This document shows positions 39,801 to 48,597 of a DNA stretch of 64,000 nucleotides, one piece after another. Origin of the DNA: Methylobacterium sp. Leaf123. GTDB lineage: Bacteria > Pseudomonadota > Alphaproteobacteria > Rhizobiales > Beijerinckiaceae. Numbering within the stretch: position 1 is the stretch's first letter; each line of letters opens with the position of its first letter. The translations under genes were made by a program, and so were the position numbers. The DNA lies in contig NZ_LMNS01000001.1 in assembly GCF_001423405.1 (NCBI RefSeq), forward strand, positions 439,384 to 503,383, given 5' to 3'. Under the pieces are notes generated by a model, which worked only from the letters and a program-made list of their open reading frames with translations, had not been told where the DNA came from and did no database searches.

Positions 39801-41955
39801 CGTCGTCGGGGTGCAGCTCGACGCGGCGAGCACCCAGCCCGCGCATCCGCAGGATGCCCCACTCCCGGCCGAACCGGGTCCGGATCGAGCCGAAGCCCCA
39901 TTCGGAGGAGAGGTTCGCGTCGCAATCCAGGGTGAGGACGCGGCCGACGGCGCCGGCGACGCCGTAGACCACCGGCCCCTTCAGGAACCACAGATCCGAG
40001 AGGACGTGGTCGCCCGGGTAGACGAGGCGCCCGTCCCATTCGGTGACGACGGTGCGCGAGGCGCCGCGAAACACCGACACCAGCGCCAGCCATTTGGCGT
40101 GGCGATAGGCATGATCGCCGTCGGTAATCCCCGGCACCTTGTAGCGCCGCGGCGTGCGCGAGGGCGTGCCGTAGCTGTAGCGCGCCTCGTCGGGCCGCTT
40201 CGGATCGCCGTCGCGGTCGAACTCGACGATGACGTCCCCGCCCTCGCCGAGGAGCTGGAAGCTGGCGCCGCCGGAGTCGCGCACGATCTGCCGGCGGGTG
40301 AGGACGTGGCGAGGCTCGGCGCGGCTCTCGTCGCGCACGAACGAATGCACCACGCCGACCTTCACCGGATCGGCCCGCATCGGCAGCAGGACGATGCCGG
40401 CGGCCTCCCAATAGGACGAGACCTCGGGCAGGGCGCCGTCGAACGTGTCGTCGGCCTTCAGCTCGCCGATGTAGTGGAGCGCCTTTGCCAGGTCGAAGCC
40501 TTCCGGCTGATCGAGGCCGTACTCGTTGCGCACGAGGTCGGCCGCGGCCCACACCGCCTTGCGGGTCGGCTCTTCCGTCCAGGTCGAGCCGTTCCACACC
40601 GGCAGGATGCGGGTCGCGAGGACGCTCACATCGCTGAAGGCGGCAAAGTTCAAGCCCGGGCCGGCGCGGACCTGGATCACGATCTCCGACGTCGCCGGCC
40701 GGATCCGGACGTCATCGATGAGACCGACCAGTTCGTCCCAGCTCGCCTTGTTCTCGGCGAAGGCGGCGTCGGGGTAGAGGTTCTGCCCATAGACCTCGTA
40801 CGCGCCGCGGGCGGGCAGGCGCACCGTCCTGGAATAGCGCAGGGCGGTCGCCGGGCTCAGCACCGGGCCGATGGCGTCGCGCAGCAGCTCGAACGGCGCA
40901 CCCATGCCTGCGCCGGTGACCGGATCGATGCGGCGCGCCATGAAGACGACGCCGGCGTAGCCCGCGGCCTGGCGCCCGGCCGACGACGTGCGCGACACCG
41001 ACTGGTACGACCAGGACAGCAGGGCCTGATCGACGGAGACGCCCTGTGGCTGCAGCCGGTACCACGGCGTGACGGCCGGGTTGCTGCCCGGGCGCGGCAG
41101 CTCCAGCCCGGCGACGTCGCCGCTGGACACCGCGTCGCCGACGGCGAGCTGCGAAGCCGTCTCATAGGGGAACTCGACGGCGTTGCCGGCGACGTTGAAG
41201 GCCCCCTCAAGACCGCCGGCCTCGGTCCAGAACGTCGCCCCGCCGGCCTTGATGGCGTGGATCTTGAAGCGGCCGAGGCCAAGCGTCATCCGCTTGGTCA
41301 GGACCATGGTGTCGCCCTCGTAACGGAAGAAATCGCGCTGGGAGAGCGGCGGCGTCGACCAGCACCGCCCGTAGAGCAGGGGCTTGCGCGCGCCTTCACG
41401 CGGCACGTTCCCGCCGCCGCTGACGCTGTAGAGCGTCCGGTTCTTGGTCTTCGCGCCGGCGCCGTTGGCGAGCTGCGCCGCGGCCCCGAGCGCCACGCCG
41501 CCCACCACCATGCCGACCTGAATGGCGGTCGCGAGCGTGCCCGTGGTGGCACCGACGCCAGCGCCGAACACCGCGGCACCCGCCAGCGCCGGCGCCGCGT
41601 AGGGCGCGATCGCGATCAGTGCGATCGAGGCGATCGCCAGCCCGATGCCGAGTGGGCTCTTGCTGCCGCCGCCGCCGCTGCTGCTGCCCCCGCCGCCGAG
41701 CGGCAGGATGGTGATGACGACGACGTCCCGCGGGCCGACCAGGGTGCGGCTCCAGGTCTCCCGCAGCCGCACGGTCGCATCGCTCGGCACGAGGGAGGCT
41801 TCGTCGATCGCGTTGCGATGCACCGACACGAGAATGCGCCGGCCGACCGGGCGGTGACGCGCAACGATGGTCGAGAGCCGCCGACGGCGACCGGCCAGCC
41901 GGATGGGTTCGCCGCGGGCCTGGCCCGCCACGTTGGTCAGCGCGACGACAGTCAT
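36832..41955 (-). CDS. Phage host-specificity protein J-like (central tail tip)
   Basis: A 1,707-residue tail-tip protein, the largest gene in the window. A Gly/Ser linker near residue 90 (LGGGGSSSGGGGSKS) precedes two hydrophobic, Ala-rich segments. The lambda gpJ/TipJ core follows (LYGRCWSTPPLSQRDFFRYE). The C-terminal half is coiled-coil and repeat-rich (SQRIDTTNARVGGVEAGL, EQTITAQGAAIEQRATL) and ends in a beta-rich receptor-binding tip. It forms the central fibre and determines host range. Confidence 0.8.
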   Translation of the reverse strand: MTVVALTNVAGQARGEPIRLAGRRRRLSTIVARHRPVGRRILVSVHRNAIDEASLVPSDATVRLRETWSRTLVGPRDVVVITILPLGGGGSSSGGGGSKSPLGIGLAIASIALIAIAPYAAPALAGAAVFGAGVGATTGTLATAIQVGMVVGGVALGAAAQLANGAGAKTKNRTLYSVSGGGNVPREGARKPLLYGRCWSTPPLSQRDFFRYEGDTMVLTKRMTLGLGRFKIHAIKAGGATFWTEAGGLEGAFNVAGNAVEFPYETASQLAVGDAVSSGDVAGLELPRPGSNPAVTPWYRLQPQGVSVDQALLSWSYQSVSRTSSAGRQAAGYAGVVFMARRIDPVTGAGMGAPFELLRDAIGPVLSPATALRYSRTVRLPARGAYEVYGQNLYPDAAFAENKASWDELVGLIDDVRIRPATSEIVIQVRAGPGLNFAAFSDVSVLATRILPVWNGSTWTEEPTRKAVWAAADLVRNEYGLDQPEGFDLAKALHYIGELKADDTFDGALPEVSSYWEAAGIVLLPMRADPVKVGVVHSFVRDESRAEPRHVLTRRQIVRDSGGASFQLLGEGGDVIVEFDRDGDPKRPDEARYSYGTPSRTPRRYKVPGITDGDHAYRHAKWLALVSVFRGASRTVVTEWDGRLVYPGDHVLSDLWFLKGPVVYGVAGAVGRVLTLDCDANLSSEWGFGSIRTRFGREWGILRMRGLGARRVELHPDDVAIAEARLVQTVDGPIRLALADVLARDTQDPTTLVVGELEELQETYVVRAALPTDADHVRIEMLQDDRRIWELLGEEVRGPVPVNPDALAEPLLPNIKTLRGRCERIETGIEVVWSIAPPRGARSYDVWLSYDGDVTRERLSSGTAIEGRAPIRQSEAVVTLIAVAYGSTGLAGREAETTFSTVAPIVRGEVVDISTLTPIPYEKLGPDAQGKIAEANAKADVAKAAADAASQEAASALASAYGRVDELIRGLAVDPAVRVGHINAVMGDVRKDISLLTEATFRLLADVATLRDNQAAAGIEILPDEGRVRIAAVAKLEAETGQRLTSLSVLVDALKGQIDLYGSVQGKDVSGLVTDINAVRVRLDAVAATVSTLATSAQFDGVSARLGTAEQTITAQGAAIEQRATLTTVNAQGVRLSSAETRISATEGSIRNVVTAAGTSAVDLPLMVGTLAQMLDYLGEQTGGLYEHVARAETATSANFDEAGRSVAEVSTRLLAFQDDTAAQFLTVTRAIAGNGEALVQSQTLLSAQVGKVAADVTSEIQVRAAADAAQTTRIDGAVSRIGTAEARIVTEEQTRASETGALSQRAASLEARTGTNEAGIMSLNRAVTDNQSATASQFQGVNARFGTVEGKVAAAEGNIQTLFRAYADGDSALSQRIDTTNARVGGVEAGLVTEQKARADSVSAQAERTTRLTAQTDADRIYLQGVARQTDSDRGYFLASERARIDTEGALSQQIAGLGARVGNNEGTINQVSTALSNTVQAQAGTNIDLYARSDAGTAFGRIRFEGVSAPAGVAVRFSIQLSTERNGFYRNSGLFMDILGDGSSRILFDANLIAFTANGGTTYPFRFTGAETYIDTLRVGPGNLLPNSISQSNAGFDPNSNSISFKVNVRPGSAVLIFAEFYGQPDQPLAPGQQGILRIARDGVALRDKGMNYYVTRAANGNTVQTLGTEAFYRDVPPPGERTYTIAATNGQSGVAYTFFEITGS

Positions 41956-41958
41956 GGA

Positions 41959-42354
41959 TCAGACCGGGGCGTGGTAGGAGAGAAGCCAGCGGCGCGACTG
42001 CGCCAGCTCGAGCGGGGTGTCGTCGATGACGCCGTGCGGAGCGTCGCCGTGCCAGATCCGGCCGCCGCCCTCGGCGAGCCAGACGCCGCAATGGTGCTCG
42101 CGGCCACGGGCGCGGCCCATCAGCACGAAAGCGCCGTCGATCGGCGCCGCGATCTCGCGCCAAGCCCGGCGCTCCGGATGAGAGGCGAAGGCCTCCACGC
42201 GCTCGCGGAAGCCCATCCCCTCGATCTCGACCAGCGGCAGCGCGCGGCCGAACAGCTCGCGCTCGATCAGGCTCGCCGCGTGCCAGCAGTTGAAGCCGAC
42301 GGGATCGTAGGGCCGCCGGCGCAGGCCGGTGAGGAAGGCGGCCCGTTCGATCAC
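41959..42354 (-). CDS. NlpC/P60-like tail tip peptidase
   Basis: A 131-residue protein of the NlpC/P60 type found as lambda gpK or GTA tail peptidase. The Cys is in GFNCWHAASLIERELFG and the His in REHHCGVWLAEGG. It may cut peptidoglycan during DNA entry. The GTG start overlaps the upstream DUF1833 stop as GTGA, which decides the start. Confidence 0.7.
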   Translation of the reverse strand: MIERAAFLTGLRRRPYDPVGFNCWHAASLIERELFGRALPLVEIEGMGFRERVEAFASHPERRAWREIAAPIDGAFVLMGRARGREHHCGVWLAEGGGRIWHGDAPHGVIDDTPLELAQSRRWLLSYHAPV

Positions 42355-42896
42355 GAGAACAGGCTGGGGTAGTTTGCGCGGTCGAAGAAGGCGTTCGGGC
42401 CCGTCGGCACGTTCTGATCGCGCCCGTCTGGCCACGACAGGGTGCCCTCGGCCGTGTCGGCGGTGAGATCGACCGTGGTGAGGAGCAGGCCCTCGATCAC
42501 CTCGTCAGGCCCGGTCACGGCCGAAAGCGCGCCGGGCAGGACGCGGTACTGCCGGAAGGTGATGCTGATCGCCGCGTTGTAGCCGATCGCGCCCTTGAGC
42601 GGCCCGTGCAGCAGGTCGCTCACGTTGTCGATCTGGACCTTGCCGTCGGTCGGGCCGTCATGGTCGGCGCCGGTACGGACGAAGGTGAAGGCGCAGGGCG
42701 TGTGCGGAACCGCGGCGCCGCCTTCATCGATCGGCAGGCCGACCTTCTCGGCCGGTTCGCCGGTGGCCGTATCGAGGCCGGTCACGACGAAGATCGGCGT
42801 GTCGAAGCTCTCGTGGTCGATCTGCGCCGCCGTCACCACGACGCCCTCTTCGTCGCCGGACGCGTAGGACTCGGCGAGCGCGGCTTTCAGGGTCAT
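42351..42896 (-). CDS. DUF1833 phage minor tail protein
   Basis: A 181-residue protein similar to DUF1833 phage tail proteins (PIFVVTGLDTATGEP, GAIGYNAAISITFRQYRVLP). Located where lambda gpL would be, between tape measure and tail tip genes. ATG at 42896 is preferred over a codon eight residues upstream. Confidence 0.6.
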   Translation of the reverse strand: MTLKAALAESYASGDEEGVVVTAAQIDHESFDTPIFVVTGLDTATGEPAEKVGLPIDEGGAAVPHTPCAFTFVRTGADHDGPTDGKVQIDNVSDLLHGPLKGAIGYNAAISITFRQYRVLPGALSAVTGPDEVIEGLLLTTVDLTADTAEGTLSWPDGRDQNVPTGPNAFFDRANYPSLFS

Positions 42897-42903
42897 GGCG
42901 GGA

Positions 42904-43275
42904 TCACCAGTCGTAAACACGGAGGGTGAAGGTCACGCGGCTGTGCGGGCCGGCATCCTGTTCGGATACGGCCCCGTCGATGCGGCAGGTGCGGGTGCCG
43001 ACCCGGCCGGACGGCAGGCGCACGCGAGCGGTGAAGCGTTTGGCGCCGTTGTTGAGCGTGACGCGGACGAACTGCAGGAACAGCTCGAACTCGGCCCGCT
43101 TCAGCACCAGGGTGATGCTGCGCGGCGTCTCGACGGTGAGCGTGCGCCGGCGGGTCCGGCCGGGGCCGTCATCCATCCGCGTGGTCTGCGCCGGCTCGTA
43201 GAGCTGGGACGAGCCGAGAGAGCCCGCCAGACCGACTAGGTCCGGCAGGCCCGGGGGCCAGGCTTCGATGGTCAT
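42904..43275 (-). CDS. Phage minor tail protein
   Basis: A 123-residue beta-rich protein of unrecognised family (RRRTLTVETPRSITLVLKRA, FTARVRLPSGRVGTRTCRID). It begins three bases after the tape measure stop. By position a distal tail component. Confidence 0.55.
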   Translation of the reverse strand: MTIEAWPPGLPDLVGLAGSLGSSQLYEPAQTTRMDDGPGRTRRRTLTVETPRSITLVLKRAEFELFLQFVRVTLNNGAKRFTARVRLPSGRVGTRTCRIDGAVSEQDAGPHSRVTFTLRVYDW

Positions 43276-43278
43276 GGA

Positions 43279-45552
43279 TCAGCCCTTGCGGCGGTCGGGT
43301 CCACTGACGGCGCCGGCGAAGGCGCCCTGGCCGCGCGCTGCGCGCTGGCCGATCCCGCCTTCCAGGTCGCGCAGGAGGATCTGCATCGACCCGCCCGGGC
43401 CGCGGCGGACCTCGGGCGCCGGCGCGGCCATGGTGCGTTGATCGATGATCTGGAACGCCGGGCCGCCCATGCCGCCGAACCCGCCCCGGGAGATCGGCAT
43501 CACCCGGCCGTTGGAGTCGGGCACGAAGATCTCCTGCCCCATCTCGCCGACGGTGTAGGGGCGGCCCGCCGATACCGGGCCGCCGTTGGCGCGGAAGACG
43601 GAGGCGAACATGCCGGCGAGGCCGCCGACGGCGTTGCCGCCCTGGCTGGCCGCCGGCGCCGTGCCGAGCAGGCCGGCAAGCGGCCCTTGCCCCGTCATCA
43701 TCGCCTGCAGGCCGCTGCGGACCATCATCTTCGACACGTCGAGGAGGATGTTCTGCAGGCCCTTTCCTTCGAGGATCGCATCCCCGAGGGCGTCGGAGAG
43801 CGTGTTGCCGAAGTGCCGGGCCGCATCCGCGGTCTGGCGCTCCTGCTGCTCCAGGTCCTGGAGCTTGTCCTTGTAGGTCGCGACGGCCTCCGAGGCCGCC
43901 TTGGTCTTCGCGATCTGCGCCTCGGTGAGGGTGATGCCCTGTTGCTCGGCCGTCTCGCGCAGCTTCGCCAGGTTGATGGCTGCAGCCTTCTCAGCGTTCG
44001 ATTTGCTGAAGGCCTCGGTCTCCGCCTTCAGCCCCGCCACCGACTTCTCCAGGCTGTTAATGAAGGTCTCGACGGCGTCGGTGCCGCCCTCGCTGCCCTT
44101 CGAGCCGGTGGGCTTCACCCCGATCCCGTACTTTTCCGGGTTGAGCACCATGTCGAGCGGCCGGCGCGGCGGCATCGGCGCGTTGGTGATCGTGCCCGCC
44201 GGCGCCGGCGGCATCTCCGGGCCGATCGGCTTGTCGTACAGGGTGCGGGTGCCGTAGGCTTGGTCCCGCAGGCCTTCCTGCGTGATGCCGGCCATCGCGA
44301 CCGTCGCATCTTTGATCGTCCCGAAATAATCCGCGGCCAGTACGCCCGCGACCGCGCCTGCCTTGTCGCCGAACAGCTTCCCGAAGAACCCCTTGGCGCC
44401 CTCGGCTTGGACATCCTGGACCTTGTTGTAGAAGGTGCCGAGGTTCTTGGTCGCCTGAGCGATGCCCTCGACGATGCCGAGCCAGGTGTCCAGGATCGCC
44501 CGGCCGCTGCCCTCCAACGCCACCGAGACGAGGAAGAAATCGTTGATCGTCTTGTAGGCCGTGTCCAGGCGGTCGCGGAACTCCTGCGCCCGATCGACCT
44601 CTTCCTGCTTCACCAGGTCGTCGCGCTGCCGGTCCAGGGCTGCGGCCATCGCCTCGATGTCGAGGCGACCGGAGCGCAGCAGCTCGGCCGTCTCGCTGCC
44701 GAAGAGCTTCTCGCCCAGGTCGATCGCGGCGAGGCGATCACCGAGGTTCATCAGCTCGCGCATCGCCTGCAGGGCGGCGCGGATCCGCTCCTCGTTGTTC
44801 CCGGCGGCGCGGTACTGCGAGATGCCCTCGCCCTCGTAGTTCCCGAGGTAGCCGGAGTCGAACAGCTCCGAGAGGCGCTTCTTGATCGGGTCCTCTTCCT
44901 CGAAGCGCGGGGTGACGGCCTTGCCGGCACTCTTCAGCATCGCCTCGACCTCGGCGACTTCGAGCTTTGCCGACTTGGCGCCTTCCAGGAAGCGCTGCCA
45001 GAACTCGACGCCGACGCCGGCACGGCTGGCGTTGTTGCCGAGCGCGATGAATTTCTCGATCTGAGCGTTCGCCTGCTCGATCGCGGACGTGACGAACTGG
45101 TATCCCGCCACGGCCGCTGCGAGGCCGACGACGCTGCCGACGACCAGCGGCGACGAGGCGAGCATCCGCATGGTCTGCGTCGCCTCGTTGCGCACCACGG
45201 CGAACGCGAAGGAGGCCTGCGCACGCGCAGCGCCCGCCGCGACGTTCATGGCAACGCCGGCCGTCTTCGTCTCGGCCGCCGCCTTGCCGATCGCGCCGGC
45301 GGTGGCGACGATGGAGAGGTTGGTGTTGGCCGCCGTCGAGAGACCGGCATTCGCCACGTTGAGCGCGTCCTTGCCGACGCTGGTGGCCAGCGTCTTGAAG
45401 GTCGCCGCGTAGCCGCCGTTGGCCTTGATGCCGTCGTCCAGGGCATCCGAGACCTTGATCATGTTCGCCACTACGGACGCGGCGAGGTCCTGCATCCCCG
45501 ACTTCGCGGCGGAATGGTCCGTCGCGAAGCGGATGCGGAGCGGTTCGGCCAT
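43279..45552 (-). CDS. Phage tail length tape measure protein
   Basis: A 757-residue, largely helical protein with central hydrophobic stretches (ATQTMRMLASSPLVVGSVVG) and a glycine-rich C-terminal part. Position after the chaperone genes, length and composition fit a tape measure protein, which sets tail length and passes with DNA through the envelope. At roughly 1.5 angstroms per residue it implies a tail of about 110 nm. Confidence 0.8.
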   Translation of the reverse strand: MAEPLRIRFATDHSAAKSGMQDLAASVVANMIKVSDALDDGIKANGGYAATFKTLATSVGKDALNVANAGLSTAANTNLSIVATAGAIGKAAAETKTAGVAMNVAAGAARAQASFAFAVVRNEATQTMRMLASSPLVVGSVVGLAAAVAGYQFVTSAIEQANAQIEKFIALGNNASRAGVGVEFWQRFLEGAKSAKLEVAEVEAMLKSAGKAVTPRFEEEDPIKKRLSELFDSGYLGNYEGEGISQYRAAGNNEERIRAALQAMRELMNLGDRLAAIDLGEKLFGSETAELLRSGRLDIEAMAAALDRQRDDLVKQEEVDRAQEFRDRLDTAYKTINDFFLVSVALEGSGRAILDTWLGIVEGIAQATKNLGTFYNKVQDVQAEGAKGFFGKLFGDKAGAVAGVLAADYFGTIKDATVAMAGITQEGLRDQAYGTRTLYDKPIGPEMPPAPAGTITNAPMPPRRPLDMVLNPEKYGIGVKPTGSKGSEGGTDAVETFINSLEKSVAGLKAETEAFSKSNAEKAAAINLAKLRETAEQQGITLTEAQIAKTKAASEAVATYKDKLQDLEQQERQTADAARHFGNTLSDALGDAILEGKGLQNILLDVSKMMVRSGLQAMMTGQGPLAGLLGTAPAASQGGNAVGGLAGMFASVFRANGGPVSAGRPYTVGEMGQEIFVPDSNGRVMPISRGGFGGMGGPAFQIIDQRTMAAPAPEVRRGPGGSMQILLRDLEGGIGQRAARGQGAFAGAVSGPDRRKG

Positions 45553-45567
45553 GGGGAAGGTCCGCTG

Positions 45568-45744
45568 TCAGAGGTTGCCGGCGGCCATGGCCTCGGCCCG
45601 GGCGGCGAAGAAGGCGTCGAGGCTGGGCTCCTCGGGCTCTTCGTCGGGCTTGGCTCCGGAGTGGAATTGCCGGAAGCCTTCGAACATCGCCGCCATCTCA
45701 GGCAGCGTCAGCGCATCGACCTGACGGGGCGTCAGCCCCATCAT
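45568..45744 (-). CDS. Phage tail assembly chaperone, gpT-like
   Basis: A 58-residue protein starting MMGLTPRQVDALTLPEMAAM, close to small tail assembly chaperones next to GTA/HK97 tape measure genes. Its ATG overlaps the upstream gene stop (ATGA). It may be made by re-initiation or by frameshifting of the upstream frame, as in lambda G/GT. Confidence 0.65.
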   Translation of the reverse strand: MMGLTPRQVDALTLPEMAAMFEGFRQFHSGAKPDEEPEEPSLDAFFAARAEAMAAGNL

Positions 45745-46139
45745 GCCGCCGGATCGGTAGAAGACGGAGAGGTCTCCGGGGCTGCGTCGCTCGCCCCCTC
45801 CGTCGCCGGATTTCCCGGCGCCGGCACCCCGGAGACGGCCGCCTCGAGGATGCTGCCGGCGAGCTGCAGGTTCTCGGCCAGCGGACGGCCGAACACGTTC
45901 CAGCGCATCAGCGTCTCGGCATCGGCCTGCGAGAGGCCGCCGCCGATCAACGCGAGCCGGATCGGCTCGACGATGTCGTGGGCGAAGAACCGGTGCGCTG
46001 CCAGCCGCACCATGATTTCACCGATGCCGGCGTTGCAGCGCCGTTCCAGCTCGCCGATCTCGCCGATGCGCAGCTCGAACTTGAGCGTGCGGCCGGCGAA
46101 ATCCGCGTGGAGCGCGGTCGCGGAGGTGTCGGTCTTCAT
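45741..46139 (-). CDS. Gene transfer agent-type tail assembly protein, gpG-like
   Basis: A 132-residue protein (LKFELRIGEIGELERRCNAG, EPIRLALIGGGLSQADAETL) of the type seen in GTA and related tails before the small chaperone. Together the two probably coat the tape measure. Start at ATG 46139 overlaps the tail tube stop. Confidence 0.65.
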   Translation of the reverse strand: MKTDTSATALHADFAGRTLKFELRIGEIGELERRCNAGIGEIMVRLAAHRFFAHDIVEPIRLALIGGGLSQADAETLMRWNVFGRPLAENLQLAGSILEAAVSGVPAPGNPATEGASDAAPETSPSSTDPAA

Positions 46140-46594
46140 GCGCCGCCCGCCGCCGCGTCGGTCCAATCCAGATCACCGTCGCCGCGAAGCTGACCGGTGA
46201 ACTTGACGACGCCGCCCGCGTCGGACTGGATCTGCAGGTTCTCGTAGAGGACCGCACCGTCCCAGCGGCCACCGCCCTGCGCGAGGGGCTTGGCCACCTG
46301 GATCTGCAGGTAGGTCGGCACGCCCGACTTCATGTCGGCGCGCATCTGCTTATAGGCCAGCGGATCAGCGACGCCCGAAATGCTGACAGACCAGGCCGTG
46401 CCCTTCGCCAGCGAGCGGCGGGCCCAGACGGCGTCGGGGTTGTCGGTGTTCGGGACGGTGGCGTCGTCGTACTCGACCGTCTCGGTGAGCCCCTTTGTGG
46501 TGATGGTGCCCATGAATTTTGGGGCGGCATCGGCGGGGCCGGACTTGCGCATCACGCGCAGGTCCTTGCCCCCAAACGCGTTGGGCTGGGCCAT
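46136..46594 (-). CDS. Major tail tube protein
   Basis: A 152-residue protein similar to siphophage tail tube proteins of the TP901-1 type (FMGTITTKGLTETVEYDDAT, WSVSISGVADPLAYKQMRAD, VKFTGQLRGDGDLDWTDA). It polymerises into the tube around the tape measure. The stop overlaps the next gene. Confidence 0.75.
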   Translation of the reverse strand: MAQPNAFGGKDLRVMRKSGPADAAPKFMGTITTKGLTETVEYDDATVPNTDNPDAVWARRSLAKGTAWSVSISGVADPLAYKQMRADMKSGVPTYLQIQVAKPLAQGGGRWDGAVLYENLQIQSDAGGVVKFTGQLRGDGDLDWTDAAAGGA

Positions 46595-46625
46595 TGTCGT
46601 CTCCGGGTTGTCTCAGGGGAGGGGG

Positions 46626-47033
46626 TCAGCCGGCCGCCATCAGGCAGGCGACGTCGAACCAGACGGTCTTGATGGCGCCGGGGTCGATGACGTCGCCGGC
46701 GCCGTTGATCTTCAGCTCGTCGAGGAAGACGTCCCCGTCGGGGAGCTGCACCTTGGCGACGGCGGCGATCGCCGCCCGGGCGATCGTCCAGGCCGGCGTC
46801 CGGTCGAAGTCGGCCGACTCCGCGAACACCTTCAGGGTGACGATCCAGCCGTAGGCCTCGCCGGCATCCACTGGCCGGCTGCTGATCGGACCCATCGCGA
46901 TCCACGGCAGCTCGGCCGCGTCGTTGTCGCTCGGGACACCGTCGAACACCTTGTCCTGGACGAGGGCCGCGACCTCGGGCGAGGCGCGCAGCAGCTCCAT
47001 CACGCCGTCGCGAAGGGCGAGTTCCGGGATCAT
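46626..47033 (-). CDS. DUF3168 tail completion protein
   Basis: A 135-residue protein of the DUF3168 family (ELALRDGVMELLRASPEVAAL, YGWIVTLKVFAE). Known members act as tail terminators at the head end of the tail. The start overlaps the upstream stop by four bases. Confidence 0.7.
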   Translation of the reverse strand: MIPELALRDGVMELLRASPEVAALVQDKVFDGVPSDNDAAELPWIAMGPISSRPVDAGEAYGWIVTLKVFAESADFDRTPAWTIARAAIAAVAKVQLPDGDVFLDELKINGAGDVIDPGAIKTVWFDVACLMAAG

Positions 47034-47572
47034 AGCGACTCGTTCAGGGTTTCGGCCTGGCGCTGGCCCCGCTCCTCCATCACCGCGTCGACGGCGGGGT
47101 AGAAGTACGGCTGCGGCTGGGTGCCGGGGTGGGTGCGGGCGGATGTCCGGTTGGCGTTCGCCACGCGGTAGCGCCGGCCGGTCTCGGGGTTGAAGGCGCC
47201 GGCGCGCGAGCGACCGCCGACCTGGACGGTGCCGCCCCGCCGACCGCCCCGAACGCCGGCCTGCGTGCCGTGCTCGACGAGAAAGGCGTAATCCATGTCG
47301 AACCGGCCGCGCGGGTTGATCGCGCTCGCCGTGACCGTCCAGACGTCGTCGGCGAGCTGCGCCTGGATGCCTCCGAACAGTCGCCCGCTATCGCGTGGGA
47401 CCGCGGCCTGCGCGCGCTCGACGATGTCGGCCGCCGCCTCCGCGTCGATGTTTTTCGAACGTAGCACGAGCTTCACGCTGTACTGCGCCAGCGCCTCGGC
47501 GAAGGCATCGACGCCGCTGACGGCGCCCCAGCCGATCTTGCCGAAGGAGAGGAGATCTCCGACGCCGATCAT
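47030..47572 (-). CDS. HK97 gp10-like neck/tail protein
   Basis: A 180-residue protein with ALAQYSVKLVLRSKNIDAEA and AQAAVPRDSGRLFGGIQ, the pattern of HK97 gp10 family proteins. A basic Gly/Arg loop (VRGGRRGGTVQVGGRSRAGA) is an insert. ATG 47572 overlaps the upstream stop. It probably joins head and tail. Confidence 0.65.
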   Translation of the reverse strand: MIGVGDLLSFGKIGWGAVSGVDAFAEALAQYSVKLVLRSKNIDAEAAADIVERAQAAVPRDSGRLFGGIQAQLADDVWTVTASAINPRGRFDMDYAFLVEHGTQAGVRGGRRGGTVQVGGRSRAGAFNPETGRRYRVANANRTSARTHPGTQPQPYFYPAVDAVMEERGQRQAETLNESL

Positions 47573-47898
47573 GACGACGCCTTCCGGCGGCTCACCTTGA
47601 TCCAGAGCCAGCCCGAGCGGTCGGACGGCTGCACCGACTCGATCGCCATGTCGCGGCCATCGATGACGGCGCGATCGGCGACGGTGAGGCCGCGGGTGCG
47701 GGCGGTATCCCGCACGCAAATGCTGCCCTCGATCGCGTCGGTGAGCGAACCCGCCTCGGCGAGCGCCCGGCCCGAGAGCGGCCGGAAGGCGCAGGCGACC
47801 TTCATCAGGTCGATGAAGTCGCCGCGCCCCGCCGGCTTGCCGGGCACCCGCTCGCGCCGCATGAAGGTGACGCGCTGGTCGAGCTGGCCCGCCTGCAT
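47569..47898 (-). CDS. Head closure (head-tail adaptor) protein
   Basis: A 109-residue protein, MQAGQLDQRVTFMRRERV and IESVQPSDRSGWLWIKVSRR, matching the SPP1 gp16-like head closure family. It caps the connector after packaging. Four-base overlaps on both sides indicate coupled translation. Confidence 0.75.
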   Translation of the reverse strand: MQAGQLDQRVTFMRRERVPGKPAGRGDFIDLMKVACAFRPLSGRALAEAGSLTDAIEGSICVRDTARTRGLTVADRAVIDGRDMAIESVQPSDRSGWLWIKVSRRKASS

Positions 47899-47901
47899 GG
47901 C

Positions 47902-48552
47902 TCAGACCCCGATGGCGCGGAAGGGATTGAGCAGACGCTCGACCGTCGGGTTCTCGACGAGGTTCGCTTGCGTCTTGCCGTCCCGGTTGTCGTAGAGATC
48001 CGCGACCATCAGCAGGATCGCGGCGCGGATGGGCGCCGGCACGTCGTCGCCGGTGCCGTAGCCGGCTGCGAACGTGATGCGCCATGCGGCCGGGTGGAAA
48101 TCGGCCTCGGGCCAGGATGCGCCGTCGGCGGGGATGACGGCGACCCGCTCGGCTGGGAGGCGCACGGTTTCCCATGTGCCGGCCGGCAGCTCCTGATACT
48201 GCCCGCTGACACGCCGCTCGACCTTCTCCACCTCGCGTAGCGGTGGAAGCTCCAAGACGAAGCCCGGCATCCGGCCGGCTGCATCGTCGGCCGGGCGATC
48301 GCCGGTCGCCTGCCAACTCTGGGTCAGCAGCGCCCGCCCGAGCGTACCCTGGCCGCGACCGTCCAGGTGCCCGACCGCGCCGGCGATCGCTGCCTCAAGG
48401 AGATCGGTCTCCAAGGGATCGGCGTCGGCCGGGTCGAGGCGGAGATGCGCGCGAGCCCGGGCGAGAGCGACCACATCGCCCGTCGGCGGGGTGACGCGCA
48501 CATAGACCAGCGGCGCCGCGGGCTGGCGGCTGCTGAAGGCGTTGCGGTACAT
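47902..48552 (-). CDS. Head-tail connector protein, gp6-like
   Basis: A 216-residue protein. ARAHLRLDPADADPLETDLL and AAILLMVADLYDNRDGKTQ are the two conserved ends of the HK97 gp6 / phiE125 gp8 connector family. It binds the portal ring. Confidence 0.75.
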   Translation of the reverse strand: MYRNAFSSRQPAAPLVYVRVTPPTGDVVALARARAHLRLDPADADPLETDLLEAAIAGAVGHLDGRGQGTLGRALLTQSWQATGDRPADDAAGRMPGFVLELPPLREVEKVERRVSGQYQELPAGTWETVRLPAERVAVIPADGASWPEADFHPAAWRITFAAGYGTGDDVPAPIRAAILLMVADLYDNRDGKTQANLVENPTVERLLNPFRAIGV

Positions 48553-48597
48553 GTCCGGAATACCCGTAGGATCGCCAGAGCGGGCCGTGGACGGCGA

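Noticed and set aside
36775..42372. An 1,865-codon open frame on the plus strand opposite the J-like gene
   Set aside because: It mirrors a GC-rich gene on the other strand, is rich in Arg, Ala, Gly and His, and has no recognisable domain. It is a shadow of codon bias.
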